A stretch of DNA of 64,000 nt, taken from positions 1,278,264 through 1,342,263 of the forward strand of contig NC_068355.1 in NCBI RefSeq assembly GCF_020536995.1, read 5' to 3'. The notes under the pieces are model-generated. The model was not told the origin of the DNA. It was given only the letters and a program-made list of their open reading frames with translations, and did not search any database. Position numbers and translations under genes: made by a program. The stretch is from Dreissena polymorpha (lineage: Eukaryota > Mollusca > Bivalvia > Myida > Dreissenidae). This document shows, piece after piece, positions 49,891 through 60,850 of this stretch. The first letter of the stretch is position 1. Each line of letters begins with the position of its first letter.

Positions 49891-50500
49891 ATATGTAGTG
49901 TTAAATAGAAATACATTTTTCACACAAAAATAAGGTCAGAAATATGTAACTGTATCTATATTTTTGTAAACCTATATGCATAACATTGTGTGACCACTGT
50001 GTATTAAACCCATCCCTGTACCATTCTCACGAAATATGTTCACGAAATATATTTCGTGTTTATTTAGATTATTTAGTCTTTAAAATGATGTGTGTTTTTG
50101 TGTGTACTTCAACGCATGCTGTTATTTATATGTATGTTAATAACGATGAGCTTCACATGCTTAAGTCAAAAATAAACTATTCTGTTTTGTTCTGTTATAT
50201 ATTTGCAAATGCAGCAGCATCATACTAAAACAATCCCAGAAAAAAAGAAAATATATAGTTATAATCAACTGGTAGCAAGTTATAAATATATCGGCAATGT
50301 ACCAACCGAAAAGCACTTCATGCTGTTTATCATCTTATACGTAAATTGGTGTAAATGTTTTAAGTATTTCTAATTGACGTGAAACTCTTAAATAGAAATT
50401 GCAGCATGACTTTTAGTTAAAATGCTTTGTATTAATAATAGCGATTTTAATCGTTCCATTAAAACCATTTATTGCGCGAGCATCGAGACACTTTTGAGTT
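49891..50500. other. No gene recognised (within the 13.65-kb element)
   Basis: AT-rich sequence containing 'cgaaaagcacttcatgc' near 50,308, a stray copy of the CGAAAAGCAC block. The 80-codon frame at 49,986-50,228 has no motif. Confidence 0.4.
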
Positions 50501-53500
50501 ATTGATGTTAGCACAATTCAAGGTGACACAATAGTATCAGTTTTTAATTATGTGTAATTTCATTCGCACCTCTCGCTTAACTCAACGTTCAAAGGCACGC
50601 GCACTTTCACACTTAATTAGCGCCGTCTTTAATCTGTTCTATCTCTATTTACAGAACAGATTGATGTGAACTTAATGAACACAATTATTTTTACCATTAT
50701 TTTAACTAATGCAAGTTTAGCTAGAATTAATATATGACTACTTGCTATACAATCATTATCATTCGAAAATGGATCTTATTTAATTGTGGTTCATTCTTTG
50801 AACTTATGCTGTCCGCCGACATTTAGAATAGGTAGTGTCAGTAATAAATGTATTGCTTTAGATTCACATGTTTGTTTTTTTAAGATATGAAAGATGCAAA
50901 TGTGTCTAACTTATATTGTTTTCTGGTCTTTAAGCTATCTTATTTATGTGACTACGTGCTATTTTGTTGGAGAAATGAAAGATTCAAATGTGTCTTATTT
51001 ATATTTTATCCATGTATCATGTGTATTCAGTGTCATGCGAAAATATTCTTATTTCTTAATTTCCACATTCACACTTTATTAGCGCCGTCTTAAATTAGTT
51101 CATTAAATTCATTAATTTAATATAATGTGCAACGGTGAGGTGGATCAATGCTCGTTGTTAATTTAAATTACACACCACTTCAGCAATAAATGAAATCAGT
51201 TAATTTGGCTGTAAATCCAATTTTTTCCGTACAGTAGCCATGTTCCTGTGTATTGATCTGATAAGATCACCACATCAAGTTGCTAATACACAGTGTAGAC
51301 TTCCCCTGTTTTATTATAGTATTTGTTATTTACCTGCTTGGAATAAATGACGTGTATTCATTAGGGTCTGATGGCGTTTTGTTAAAGGTCATTTAATGCG
51401 AAAAGCTGGTTTTCTGACATAATTTTTCAATCATTTAAATAAAAAAAATAATAATGAAACAATGAATGTGTAATTTAATTCTAAACTCTCGCTTAACTCA
51501 ACGTTCAATGGGACGCGCATAGTTCTTTTTATAAATTATGTACAAATATAATATGCTATAGCTCTACATTGTTGTTTATTTACTCAAGAAGTACCAGAAA
51601 GAAGCATTGTTATGTATAAAGCGCTTTACTTTTTCAAAATTCTACATTAAATAAAGAAATATCGTATTTTTTGTTAAGTGTACGTGCTTGATATATATTC
51701 ATAAAATAGCAGTTTTTTTTAAACAATCGGACTTTAACCTTTAATTTGATGCAAATGAAAAGAAGAACTGCCTTTTTTATTTTTAAACTTAAATCAATAT
51801 TTAACGAAGTCATTATTGACTAAATAAATATGTGCATTTTTTCACTCCATTAAAATCGGCCCTTATAGTTTACTTTCATGTATATATAGAATAATTGAGT
51901 GCTTTTCGGTGATTCTATGCTGGCGCGATAGTGCTTTTCGGTTGCAAATAAAAATACTATTGTGCGTGATCTTTATACTTAAATCAATATTTAACGAAGT
52001 CATTAATGACTTAATTAATACGTACATGTTTTCAATCCAGTATAAACGGCACTTATAGCTTACTTTCATGTAAATATGAAGAAAATGAGTGCTTTTCGGT
52101 GATTCTGTGCTGTCGCTAACACACGCTAGAAACGATATATTGCATATATATATATATATATATATATAGAAATTGAGTGCTTTTCGGTGATTGTATGGAC
52201 CGACTTAAATATCAATAGAGCGTGACACAAACACAGCACAATTGTTTATTTCGGCAAACATTTTGATATTATTTGCTTTTAAACATAGCTTTTAATGACC
52301 ATTAATAGATGAATAATTTTATACTATTATTTGTAATTTCAAAACATGTTACTTGGTGATGTTATTCACGTTCAATAAATACATCAGTAATTCTTATTAA
52401 CCTGATGCCTGTTGTAACGACGCTTAAAAATGTGCATTGCATAAAGTTAAAGGTCAAATTCCGTTTGCACTATAATACTTGTAATAATGCATTATAAATA
52501 TGTCAAGCATGTTCACTTTAACAAAAACGATACTTCTTTATGTAATGTAGAATTTTGCAAAGGTAAAGCGCTATATATATAACAATGTTTTATTTTTTCT
52601 TGTTGATTAAAAACAAAAACAAAATATACCAATACATATAATATGTGTACATACTTTTTTTAAACAAATATAATGAATCACGTGATGTTTTTATAATTTT
52701 GTTAAGCGTGCGTGACATTGATCGTTTATTTAAGCGAGTTATGCGATTTAAAAACTGATACCACTCAGCTTGATTTATAATTCATGTTCCAACGCGCCAA
52801 TGTATTTAATTAAATGGTTTCATTAAATTGTGTTTAAAAGCATAACGATTGAAATTATGTAAGAAACACAGTTTTGCACATAAAATGATCGCCAACAGAC
52901 CCGAATTAATACACTTCATAAATGCCAATCAGATAAAAAACAATTCCAATAATAAAACAGGGAAAGTCTACACTGTGTATTAGCCACCTGCTGTGGTTAT
53001 CCCTATTTATCAGCTCTATCTCAGGCACCTGGCTACTGTTATGAACAAATTGGATTTACTGAAAATAACTGATGTCATTTATTGCCAAATTGTTATGTAC
53101 ATTTAAAATAAACAACGAGAGTGGACCCGCATCATTGTTGCACATTAGTATAAACTTCACTGTAATCTGGGCGCCCCGTAATCTGTTCTTTAAATAGACA
53201 TAGCCTTAATAAAGACGGCGCTAATTAAGTGTGAAGTTTGATATTAAGAAATAAGATCCATTTTCGCATCACCCTGGCAGTATAGCATATAGTATTATAT
53301 CAATAAGACACATTTGAATCTTTCTTTTCTTCGAAAAAATAAGCACGTAGTCACAGGTAAAGAAGCTACATTAAGCGCACTGAAAAAGATGAATTGGACA
53401 CATTTGCATCTTTCATTTATTACAAAGCATGTGAATCTGTACAAAACTTTTATTACTGACACATTATTCTTAAAGTCGACGGACAACATAAGAGGGAACC

Positions 53501-53660
53501 ACAATTAAATAAGATCCATTTTCGCAGGATAGTGGTTTTTTAGAAAGTATTCACATATTAATTTTAGCTTGCATTAGTTACAATAATAAGTGCGCGTGCC
53601 ATTGAACGTTGAGTTAAGCGAAAGGTGCGAATTAAAATCTGAAACTATTATGTCATCTGT
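50500..53660. repeat. Large imperfect palindrome centred near 52,100
   Basis: Segments on the left recur inverted on the right at mirrored distances: 'cgcttaactcaacgttcaa' (50,577) with 'ttgaacgttgagttaagcg' (53,600); 'acacagtgtagacttcccc' (51,290) with 'gtctacactgtgtatta' (52,967); 'ttcaaaattctacatta' (51,635) with 'tgtagaattttgcaaa' (52,546). Pair midpoints fall at about 52,100. Direct duplications inside, such as 'aatcaatatttaacgaag' at 51,792 and 51,981, distort the symmetry. Confidence 0.7.
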
Positions 53661-54416
53661 ACATTAACATTAACTCAATGGTGTCAAATCCTCTATAGTC
53701 AATTAAAGGAATATTTTCATTTTTTGAAATAGTTAAAAACCAACTTGTAGTGAGTGATATTTTGATGCAACCAATTGAAACTTTTGACTTTTAATGACGA
53801 AAAATAGGATATGGGTGCATTGTGTGTGCTATGTATAAAACATGACAGTCACTACAAAATCGTATATACAATATACTCTGTAAGAGACGTTACATATTAT
53901 GACATTTCAAATTTAAACCACAAAATTGACAACTATCCAAAGATATATCATTCATTTTAGTGAAGGAATGATATATCATAATAACCATGAAAAGTTTTTC
54001 GTTTGACTATGCGTTTAACGGAATAATTTTTCATAATAATATATATAAAATAAACGAGATCAATGATACCTTCCTTTCATGTATAGTGTACATGTAAGAC
54101 AAACAGATTCTTTCAATTCATCGCTGTCATTACATCAGTCTATTAGCATCTCACTCGCAATGAAATAATTTGCATTTCACGTGTGCAGAAAATGATTCAT
54201 ATTTTGGTTAAAGGAATTGTACTTCTTTTTAGCGTATCTTACAAAAGTATAAGCACGTATTGCAGAAAGCACTTTTTAGAACAAAAAAATCAACGAAAGA
54301 CTGACTTGCCTTTCGCTAGTAGTAAAATCGTTTTAAACGTCTACTGTAAACAAGACCACAAGCTGAAATAACTGCACAAAAATATGAGATTGTAAACGTA
54401 TATTGCATTTAACACC

Positions 54417-54447
<31 letters not shown>
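54417..54447. repeat. GA microsatellite
   Basis: About 15 AG dinucleotides in a row. Confidence 0.95.
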
Positions 54448-54796
54448 CTTGAACGCTCCAAGGATGCGGGTCAAAACTTGTACGTATTGGTCCAAAATCA
54501 ACGAATTAGTATGCATTCATAGTTCAATGTTCTCGTTTAAAATAACATTCACAAAAAACTCAAATTCGTATATTCGAGCTCTCATCATGATTTTGATTTC
54601 AGTCTTCATGAAACGAGTCTTAATTTCTACAGATTTTTTGTTATTGTACGAATGAGTAAGTGCTAATTATTAGATCTAGTTGATTAAGTGCACACTGATT
54701 TTGAAACATGAAATAATAATGTAAATAGCATTCATTTCGGTGAACTCAGGTTTATTCGCGAATATTAGTATGTTCAGTAGTCAGGCTAAAGACCGG

Positions 54797-55058
54797 CCGG
54801 AATGAAAAACAAAAACACCAACGTCTAAAAAAAGAAGTCGGAACACCAACAATTCATTCATTTCTTGTAAACAAATAAAGTTTGACAACAATTTAAGTTC
54901 AATTGCAGAAGACGTTCTCGAAGAAGAAAACCATTTAAATATAAGCAGCGATGATTCATTTACCAGTGAACAGACGTGTTTTAATCAAATGACCATTGAT
55001 GACGCGGAAGACGATTATAGAAATTGCAAATATATCTACAATAGATTTAGAGCTAGTT
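54797..55058 (+). CDS. Probable upstream coding segment of the Ulp1-PHD gene
   Basis: An open stretch without its own clear start encodes a basic beginning (TSKKRSRNTNN, a possible nuclear signal) followed by acidic, Ser-rich sequence (IAEDVLEEENHLNISSDDSF, then MTIDDAEDDYRN). Such a disordered acidic region is a plausible N-terminal part of the protein encoded just downstream. It lies in a different frame from the protease domain, so the gene is either spliced or no longer whole here. Low complexity limits certainty. Confidence 0.4.
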
Positions 55059-55072
55059 AAAAATCCATCTGG

Positions 55073-55798
55073 GTGGCTGAACGACCCATAATTAACAAAT
55101 GTCAGCAAATGCTAAAAGAACAATTCGCGCTTGACAGTGGGATGCAGAACACACTTCTTGCTCCGTACTTTAATCATGATTTAGGTACCTGGGATATAAA
55201 TAAACGTTTAACGAAACAAAATCCCCCGTCCGCCCAAATACATTACAACGCCAGTAATCACTGGGTATTATCATACCAATCACAGAAAGATGGACATGTT
55301 ATTGTGGTGGACAGTTTAAAATCTCCAAGAACTCTAAACAGTAGTATTTCAATTCAAATCGCTCAAATCTATGAAAATGGAGAGCGCAGTGTACAAGTAC
55401 AAATACCCGACGTACAACGTCAACCTAATTACACAGATTGTGGTGTTTTTGCTATTGCAAATCTTACTGAGGTGTTACACAACAATTATGATGTAGATTT
55501 TTCCATTATCAGATATGATATACCAAGAATGAGAGCACATTTATTAGAATGTATTACTAAACAACATTTTACAACATTTCCAAAAATAGAAAAAATGCCA
55601 AAAATGCTGTGTAAAGTAGCAAAAAGTTGTTCTATTAAGATTTTTTGCGCTTGTAAGTTGCCTGATATAGTTGGCGATATGGTGGAATGTGACAATAAAA
55701 GATGCAAATTGAATAGATGGTTTCACAAAAGATGTGTTGGGTACACAATGACAAACCAAGATGAAAAATGGTTGTGTCCATACTGCACATGGTAATTT
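55073..55798 (+). CDS. Ulp1/C48-like cysteine protease fused to PHD finger (element-borne)
   Basis: The long frame encodes a papain-fold desumoylase-like domain and a C-terminal zinc finger. Catalytic residues fit the C48 order: His63 (NHWVLSY), Asp80 (VVDSLKS), Gln117 and Cys123 (QPNYTDCGVFAIA). The PHD finger has the complete C4HC3 set: Cys192, 194, 206, 211, His218, Cys221, 235, 238, with the expected Trp (KWLCPYC) before the last pair. Codons just upstream also read like the WLND entry motif of the Ulp1 fold, so the domain starts before the first residue of this frame. Ulp1 genes are repeatedly captured by large DNA transposons (for example KI-MULEs in plants); a role in countering SUMO-based silencing is inference. 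PHD fingers commonly read histone tails. It is the only substantial gene in the element. Confidence 0.8.
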
Positions 55799-55984
55799 GA
55801 GATGAACAAGCACTGAGATAAAGGTATGTGATTATGGTACAACAATTATATCTTAATGTTTAGATATATGATATCTATTTAGATATAATGTAATGATATC
55901 CTCCAGTACAGTTACTTTTGAAGTGTCATTTCCATTATAACAAATTAATCTATCTCGTCCAATAAAATGCAATTTTTGCCTTCG

Positions 55985-56240
55985 ACATCCAGCCCCGGAA
56001 AAAGGGGGGGGGATAACTTCCTATATACGGGTATATAGGGATGTGCCGAAAATACGGGGTGAGTTTTTCGACTAAAATTACTGATATGGGTATGGTTTTG
56101 AGAATCTAAGTATAGATATGTGTATTGAAATCCGAACTTTGCTTGTATTTAAATGCATATATATTTGAAAGTATTTTAAGTATCAAAATGGGTTTGATAA
56201 ATTTCATACTGGATTTACAAATAGACAGATAATTCAATAA
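55985..56240 (-). repeat. Inverted partial copy of the G-tract element of 12.4-13.3 kb
   Basis: It starts with a G tract (~10 G) followed by 'ataacttcctatatacgg', 'gggatgtgccgaaaatacg', 'gagtttttcgac' and 'gggtatggttttgag', each matching the reverse complement of text between 13,080 and 13,322. Confidence 0.7.
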
Positions 56241-56837
56241 GTATACTGGACAAATCGTCATTGATTGCATTGGACTCCGAATATACAACGAAAAAAAGTC
56301 TAAAGGTATATTTACAATGATATGCACAACCATTTTTGTACTTCCGTCACTTTTTCGAAATTTAATTTTAACCACACCATTATTGATAACGTTTGTTTCG
56401 AACCCTAACCATTCTGACCAATTTTTTTACAAACCCGCGATCACGTAGAAGCGAGTTATTTTATGCCTATGGAAGTTTTCTAGTATGCATGACAAACACA
56501 AGATCCAAAATGCGTTTTGGGCTCGTTCGATGTTTTAACAAATATTTTACTGTTAACTAACATGCCACGTGCGACTTGTCATTAAAATCCAGAGAGTCAA
56601 ACGAAATGCACATCCACATTATGCTCTCTTTCAATTTATCTTATTTTTTTGTAACCACATACACATGTATGCTCTTTTTTTATCTTATCGAAGTTTACAA
56701 TAATGCATGACAAACAAACAATCCTAAATACGTTTTGCATTTGATGATGCTTTGAATAAATAATTAACTGTTAAAAACAAACCACGTTCATATATCGTCG
56801 CTAATTCTATCGAAAATGCGTTTAAACTATGTGTCGT

Positions 56838-57020
56838 ATTCTGAGAAAACTGGGCATAATGTATGTGCGTACAGTGTCGTCCCAGATTAGCCTGTGCAGT
56901 TCGCACAGGCTTATGAGGGACGACACTTTCCGCCTTAATTGTATTTTTGCTAAGAAGAGACTTCATTTAAACGAAAAATGTCATAACAGCGAAGAGTGTC
57001 GACCCTGTTTAGCCTGTGTG
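56838..57020 (+). repeat. Dispersed hairpin repeat (GTCGTCCCAGATTAGCCTG family)
   Basis: The copy contains 'gtcgtcccagattagcctg', a stem AGCCTGTGC/GCACAGGCT, 'gggacgacactttccgcc' and 'ttgctaagaagagacttc'. I recall this family as extremely common in dreissenid mussels. Confidence 0.65.
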
Positions 57021-57267
57021 GACTGTATGTTAAATATTTTGAGGTTAAACTAGTTTTTTTTCGTCACTGAAATGACCACACACGATATACGTCACAAATC
57101 TCCTAATTTAAATTTAAAGCCACAAGGCAATGCAAAATTAATAAAACATTATCTTATGAAAATGAATGAAGATGTTTCGATTAAAGATTTATAAATTTAC
57201 AGAAAACGATTTTATGTTAGTCAATTGTGTTTTGCTATGAGCGGGGATGTGCGAATAACTGTAAACT

Positions 57268-57573
57268 TTTGCTGAGCAAGTCATTCATGCTATTATACAG
57301 AATTGCAGTTTACCTACATATTTTTCAAAAGGTCAGATAGCTTAATTGGTATAGCAACCCAGGCCGGTATCATTAGATGGCTCATGGGTGGGTTCGGGTT
57401 CGAATCCCAAATGATCTGAACTTCGTAGGTAAACTTGTGGTTGCAAGGCTGGAAACTGATAGTGTGACAATTTGTTTTCGGTGGGGTTTTGGGCTAACCG
57501 TTCAGTTCATCAGTTCGTCCGGTCACATGAAACCGTTTAATATGGCCTGTTTGTTGTTTAATTGCTGATTAAC
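57268..57573 (+). repeat. tRNA-like cassette, copy 1
   Basis: A ~305-bp unit with a second copy at 58,111-58,413. The tRNA-like part (57,331-57,421) has A-box TAGCTTAATTGGTATAGC and B-box GGTTCGAATCC, but its acceptor stem is imperfect. Flanks AGTTTACCTAC and GTAGGTAAACT form an exact 11-bp outer stem around it. Confidence 0.75.
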
Positions 57574-57628
57574 ATATTTGACACAAATCGTGCAGTCCCG
57601 CTTTAACTCCTTATTTATGTTGGCTATA

Positions 57629-57728
57629 TTGCACTTTACCGGTACGCTGCCATCATGGATTCCGAAATTTGCGCAACTTAACACTAATTATAAGGGCTTG
57701 GGTTATAGTGCGTACCGGTAAAGTGCAA
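57629..57728. repeat. 100-bp hairpin with exact 19-bp ends
   Basis: TTGCACTTTACCGGTACGC at 57,629-57,647 pairs exactly with GCGTACCGGTAAAGTGCAA at 57,710-57,728. It could be a very small MITE or foldback remnant. Confidence 0.8.
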
Positions 57729-57729
57729 T

Positions 57730-58030
57730 TGGCCCGGACTGTTTAGTTGCTCTTATCCGCAGTTGGTATTCGAACCATATATACTTCAGATGTGTGCCGA
57801 CATAAGGTGATTTTATCTATTTTACAAACAGCAGCTTTTGTGCGATTTTAAAACAAAAAAGTTACTTAGTTACAAGGACTGTTCTGTTGCTCTTAACTGC
57901 AGTTGGTTTTCGATCCATATATGTTTCTTCCAGATTTGTGCAAAATAAGGGTTTATATGAACTACACAGTCGGCAAATTATCACCATTTTACAAACGGAA
58001 GCTTTTGTGGGCTTTTCAAACATTGCCTCG
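57730..58030 (+). repeat. Tandem pair of diverged ~150-bp units
   Basis: 'ggactgtttagttgctctta' with 'gcagttggtattcg' near 57,736 recurs as 'ggactgttctgttgctctta' with 'gcagttggttttcg' near 57,886, each followed by 'ttttacaaac' and 'agcttttgtg'. Confidence 0.65.
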
Positions 58031-58110
58031 TGTGACCTTTTGAACTGACGATATATCGTTCTAAATCATAAAACAATTTCAATGAAATGTACATGTAATT
58101 CTTTGGAAAA

Positions 58111-58413
58111 GTTTTTCTAAGCAAGTTAATCATGCTATTCAACAGAATTGCAGTTTACCCATATATTTTTCAAAAGGTCAGAATAGCTTAATTGGTAGAG
58201 CAACCCAGGCCGGAATCATATCTTATTTAGATGGCTAATGGGTGGTTTCGGGTTCGAATCCCGATCTGACCTTCGTAGGTAAATTGTGGTTGCAAGGCTG
58301 GCAACGGATAGTATGACAATCTGTTTTGGGCGGGGTTTTGGGCTAACAGTTCAGTTCATTAGGTCACATGAAACCCTTTAATATGGTCCGTTTGTTGTTG
58401 AATTGCTGATTAA
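58111..58413 (+). repeat. tRNA-like cassette, copy 2
   Basis: Direct repeat of the cassette at 57,268-57,573, about 0.84 kb away. It keeps the better tRNA-like fold at 58,176-58,271. Confidence 0.75.
58176..58271 (+). tRNA. tRNA-like sequence or pseudo-tRNA with long anticodon loop
   Basis: All four stems can be drawn: acceptor GGTCAGA/TCTGACC (7 bp), D stem GCTT/GAGC with TTGGTA loop, anticodon stem ACCCA/TGGGT, and T arm TCGGG-TTCGAAT-CCCGA. The anticodon loop is 31 nt, so either an intron is present or the loop has been enlarged; no U33-anticodon arrangement is convincing. Most likely a SINE-like or pseudo-tRNA head. Confidence 0.4.
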
Positions 58414-58616
58414 AGTAATAATTGAAAGTTCATTTCCTTATTTTTTATAACAGTCTTTACGAACTCCAGGTTCTTCTGCTAGGAATGCCTTTAATGATTT
58501 AATTCAAATATTATCTGTATATAAGTTGTGTGTTAGTTTCTTCACGGTGCGTATATTGTATATTGTCATCTAGAGTCCGTGGTTTCTTCTATTACAGATT
58601 AATTGAGCTCGCTTTG

Positions 58617-59791
58617 ATGCATCGCCTTATTTCATATTATGCTTTCTCACAATTTTTTTTACATATTTAGAAACAGTGGAAGAAAACCATAACAACGGTA
58701 CCAAAAATGTATGGTCAGTTAGAAAAAGGATGCTTTTATAGCCCCTTTTAGCTTTTACGTGTTTTCCTCAAGACATAATGTTTTGTGTACAAAAACAAAA
58801 CGGTATTTTTCGGTCAATTTTGACCGCGATTTACAGGTTGGCACTGACCCTGCCATAACATATTTTAACATGGTTAGAAACTGTGGAGGTTCTTCTTTGC
58901 AACGGTACCATTATAATTAATATCGAATTAATAATAATGTTTTTATAACCCCTTTTTCCTTTTCAGGGTTAAAACAGGCCGACTTTGTCCGCGATTTACA
59001 GGCCGACTCCGACCCTGCCATAAACTATTTTATATATTATTAGAAACTGTAGAGGATCTTCTTTACAACGGTACCATTACAATTAATATCGGACGAATAA
59101 TAATGCATTTATAACCATTTATATCGGTTCCGGGTTTTCTTTACGGCATTTGCGTGTGTAAAAAATACCGTTAAAACAGGCCGACTTTGTCCGCGATTTA
59201 CAGGCCGACTACGATCCTGCCATAAAATATTTTCATATGGTTAGAAACTGTAGAGGATCTTCTTTACAACGGTACCATTATAATTAATATCGGACGAAAA
59301 ATAATGCATTTATAACCATTTATATCGGTTCCGGGTTTTCTTTACGGCATTTGCGTGTGTAAAAAAACCCGTTAAAACAGGTCGACTTTGTCCGCGATTT
59401 ACAGGCCGACTACGACCCTGCCATAAAATATTTTGATATGGTTAGAATCTGTAGAGGATCTTCTTTACAACGGTACCATTATAATTAATATCGGACAAAT
59501 AATAATGAAGTTATGACCATTTATATCGGTTCCGGGTTTTCTTTACGGCATTTGCGTGTGCAAAAAAACCCGTTAAAACAGGCCGACTTTGTCCGCAATT
59601 TACAGGCCGACTACGACCCTGCCATAAAATATTTTGATATGGTTACAATCTGTAGAGGATCTTCTTTACAATGGTACCATTATAATTAAAATCGGACGAA
59701 TAATAATGAAGTTATAACCATTTATATCGGTTCCGGGTTTTACCTAAAAGATTTCCGGGTTTTCCGGATATTTCCGGGTTTTATACCTGCC
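58617..59791 (-). repeat. Right inverted arm: ~5-6 tandem 202-bp units
   Basis: 'ggttccgggttttctttacg' recurs at 201-202-bp spacing near 59,125, 59,327 and 59,528, in inverse orientation to the left arm. The inner limit (58,617, 'gctttgatgcatcgccttat') matches left-arm position ~47,362. The outermost 90 bp ('acctaaaagatttccggg') match the left terminus. Confidence 0.9.
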
Positions 59792-60185
59792 CGGCGTTAG
59801 CATTCCCGTTAGCATGCAAATGTTAAAGTTTGCTTACCATATATATAACGCTTGATAGAAGTTATGAGCTTTTTTTGAAACCTAAACGCAGATTTCGAAA
59901 CCTCAACGCGGACCCTAAGTTCAAGGTCAAGGCCACAGGGGTAGAAATGTTTGTGCGTATGGAAAGGCCTCGTCCATATACACATGCATACCAAATATGA
60001 AGGTAATATCACAAGGGACATAGAAGTAATGAGAATTTTTCGAAACCTAAACGCAAAGTGTGACGGAAAGACGGACAGACAGACGGACAGACAGACGGAC
60101 AGTCCGAAAGGGGGCATAAAAACGTACTTCGACTTACATATTGTACGTCAAAGTACATTTCTCTTTTTACCTACTAGGTCTTGTT
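59792..60185. repeat. Host dispersed repeat resuming after the 13.65-kb element
   Basis: It continues the repeat broken at 46,138 ('tactcaccccggcgtcggcg') and runs through 'caaggtcaaggccacagg' to a GACGGACAGACAGACGG run and 'gggggcataaaaacg'. Such ends are typical of bivalve dispersed repeats. Confidence 0.6.
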
Positions 60186-60324
60186 GACTTTCGACCCAAA
60201 TGGTAAGCCATAAATGTGTATTCATACTATTGCCATCGAGGTACTTATCTGATGTTTGACAGAAAGGGCCAAGAATGCACAATTGTGGGTCAAGTTCCCC
60301 AGTGGAATTACGTCCCCGTACCCC

Positions 60325-60535
60325 CAATTTTATTTCCATACCAACAATTTTTCGTACCCAATTTTTTTTTCGTACCCAATTTTTTGTTCGTTCCCAAATT
60401 TTGTTCGTTCTCAAATTTTGTTCGTACCCATTTTTTTTTCGTACTCAATTTTTTTTCGTAACTAAATTTTTTTTGGCATAATTTTTTTGTTCCCAAAATG
60501 TTCGTACCAATTTTTTTTTTCATACCCACATCTAC
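60325..60535 (+). repeat. T-rich ~18-20-bp tandem repeat
   Basis: 'ttcgtacccaattttttt' and variants recur about ten times. All three plus frames are open here purely because of composition. Confidence 0.85.
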
Positions 60536-60850
60536 AATTGTGATGACGTAGATCAACTGAAATTGATGCTTTTATATCCATCCTCTTCAAAAGCATCGTC
60601 ACACCAGTAGTCAGAACTTTGATTTTCGTTTGCTGACTTAACAGTTGATCACACACTTTTACAGACAAAAAGCTAAGTTCATTCCGATCTGAATCAAAGT
60701 TGGAGGGCATATAACTTTGCAACAAATAGTCAGACATAGACCAAAAAAAGAGGACACTGAGGATCCATGAAAGCTCACCTGTAGCTCAGAGGAATAATAC
60801 TCAAAAAAACGCTGATCTGAAGCAACTTTGACTTCAGGAGCATACATTCA
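60536..60850. other. No gene recognised
   Basis: Mixed sequence with dispersed-repeat text ('gaaagctcacctgtagctc') and no supported exon. Confidence 0.4.

Larger units (their letters stand above)
48608..52195. repeat. Inner inverted repeats with CATACAATCACCGAAAAG ends
   Basis: The left end carries CATACAATCACCGAAAAG, 'ccgaaaagca' repeats, 'ctcaatttct', a TA tract and 'gcaatatatcgtttctag'; the right end carries the reverse complement of the same series ('ctagaaacgatatattgc', TA tract, CTTTTCGGTGATTGTATG). Further copies of the CGAAAAGCACTCAATTTC block sit near 48,825, 51,900 and 52,090. It may be an element nested within the larger one or a rearranged part of it. No target duplication is evident. 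Confidence 0.6.
46139..59791. mobile_element. 13.65-kb element with satellite inverted ends and a Ulp1-PHD gene
   Basis: The termini GGGGAGGTATAAAACC and, reverse-complemented, GGCAGGTATAAAACC begin inverted arms that match for more than 1.1 kb. CGGCGTTAG lies immediately outside both ends (46,130-46,138 and 59,792-59,800), and the two flanks together read as one uninterrupted dispersed repeat, so the limits are well supported. The arms consist of ~202-bp tandem units. Nine-base duplications and tandem-repeat arms recall MULE and Foldback elements, but no transposase is visible. Contents include a Ulp1-like protease-PHD gene, a possible SGNH fragment, a LINE tail with a MITE in it, palindromes and tRNA-like cassettes. 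Polinton-type origin is less likely, since no polymerase, integrase or capsid-like frame appears. Confidence 0.8.

Noticed and set aside
46139-59791. Polinton-type identity for the large element
   Set aside because: A cysteine protease and long inverted ends would fit superficially, but no polymerase, integrase, ATPase or capsid-like frame is visible, the flanking repeat is 9 bp rather than 6, and the protease carries a PHD finger.
60216-60481. Three overlapping plus-strand frames rich in Phe/Pro/Val
   Set aside because: Low-complexity T-rich tandem repeat open in all frames.
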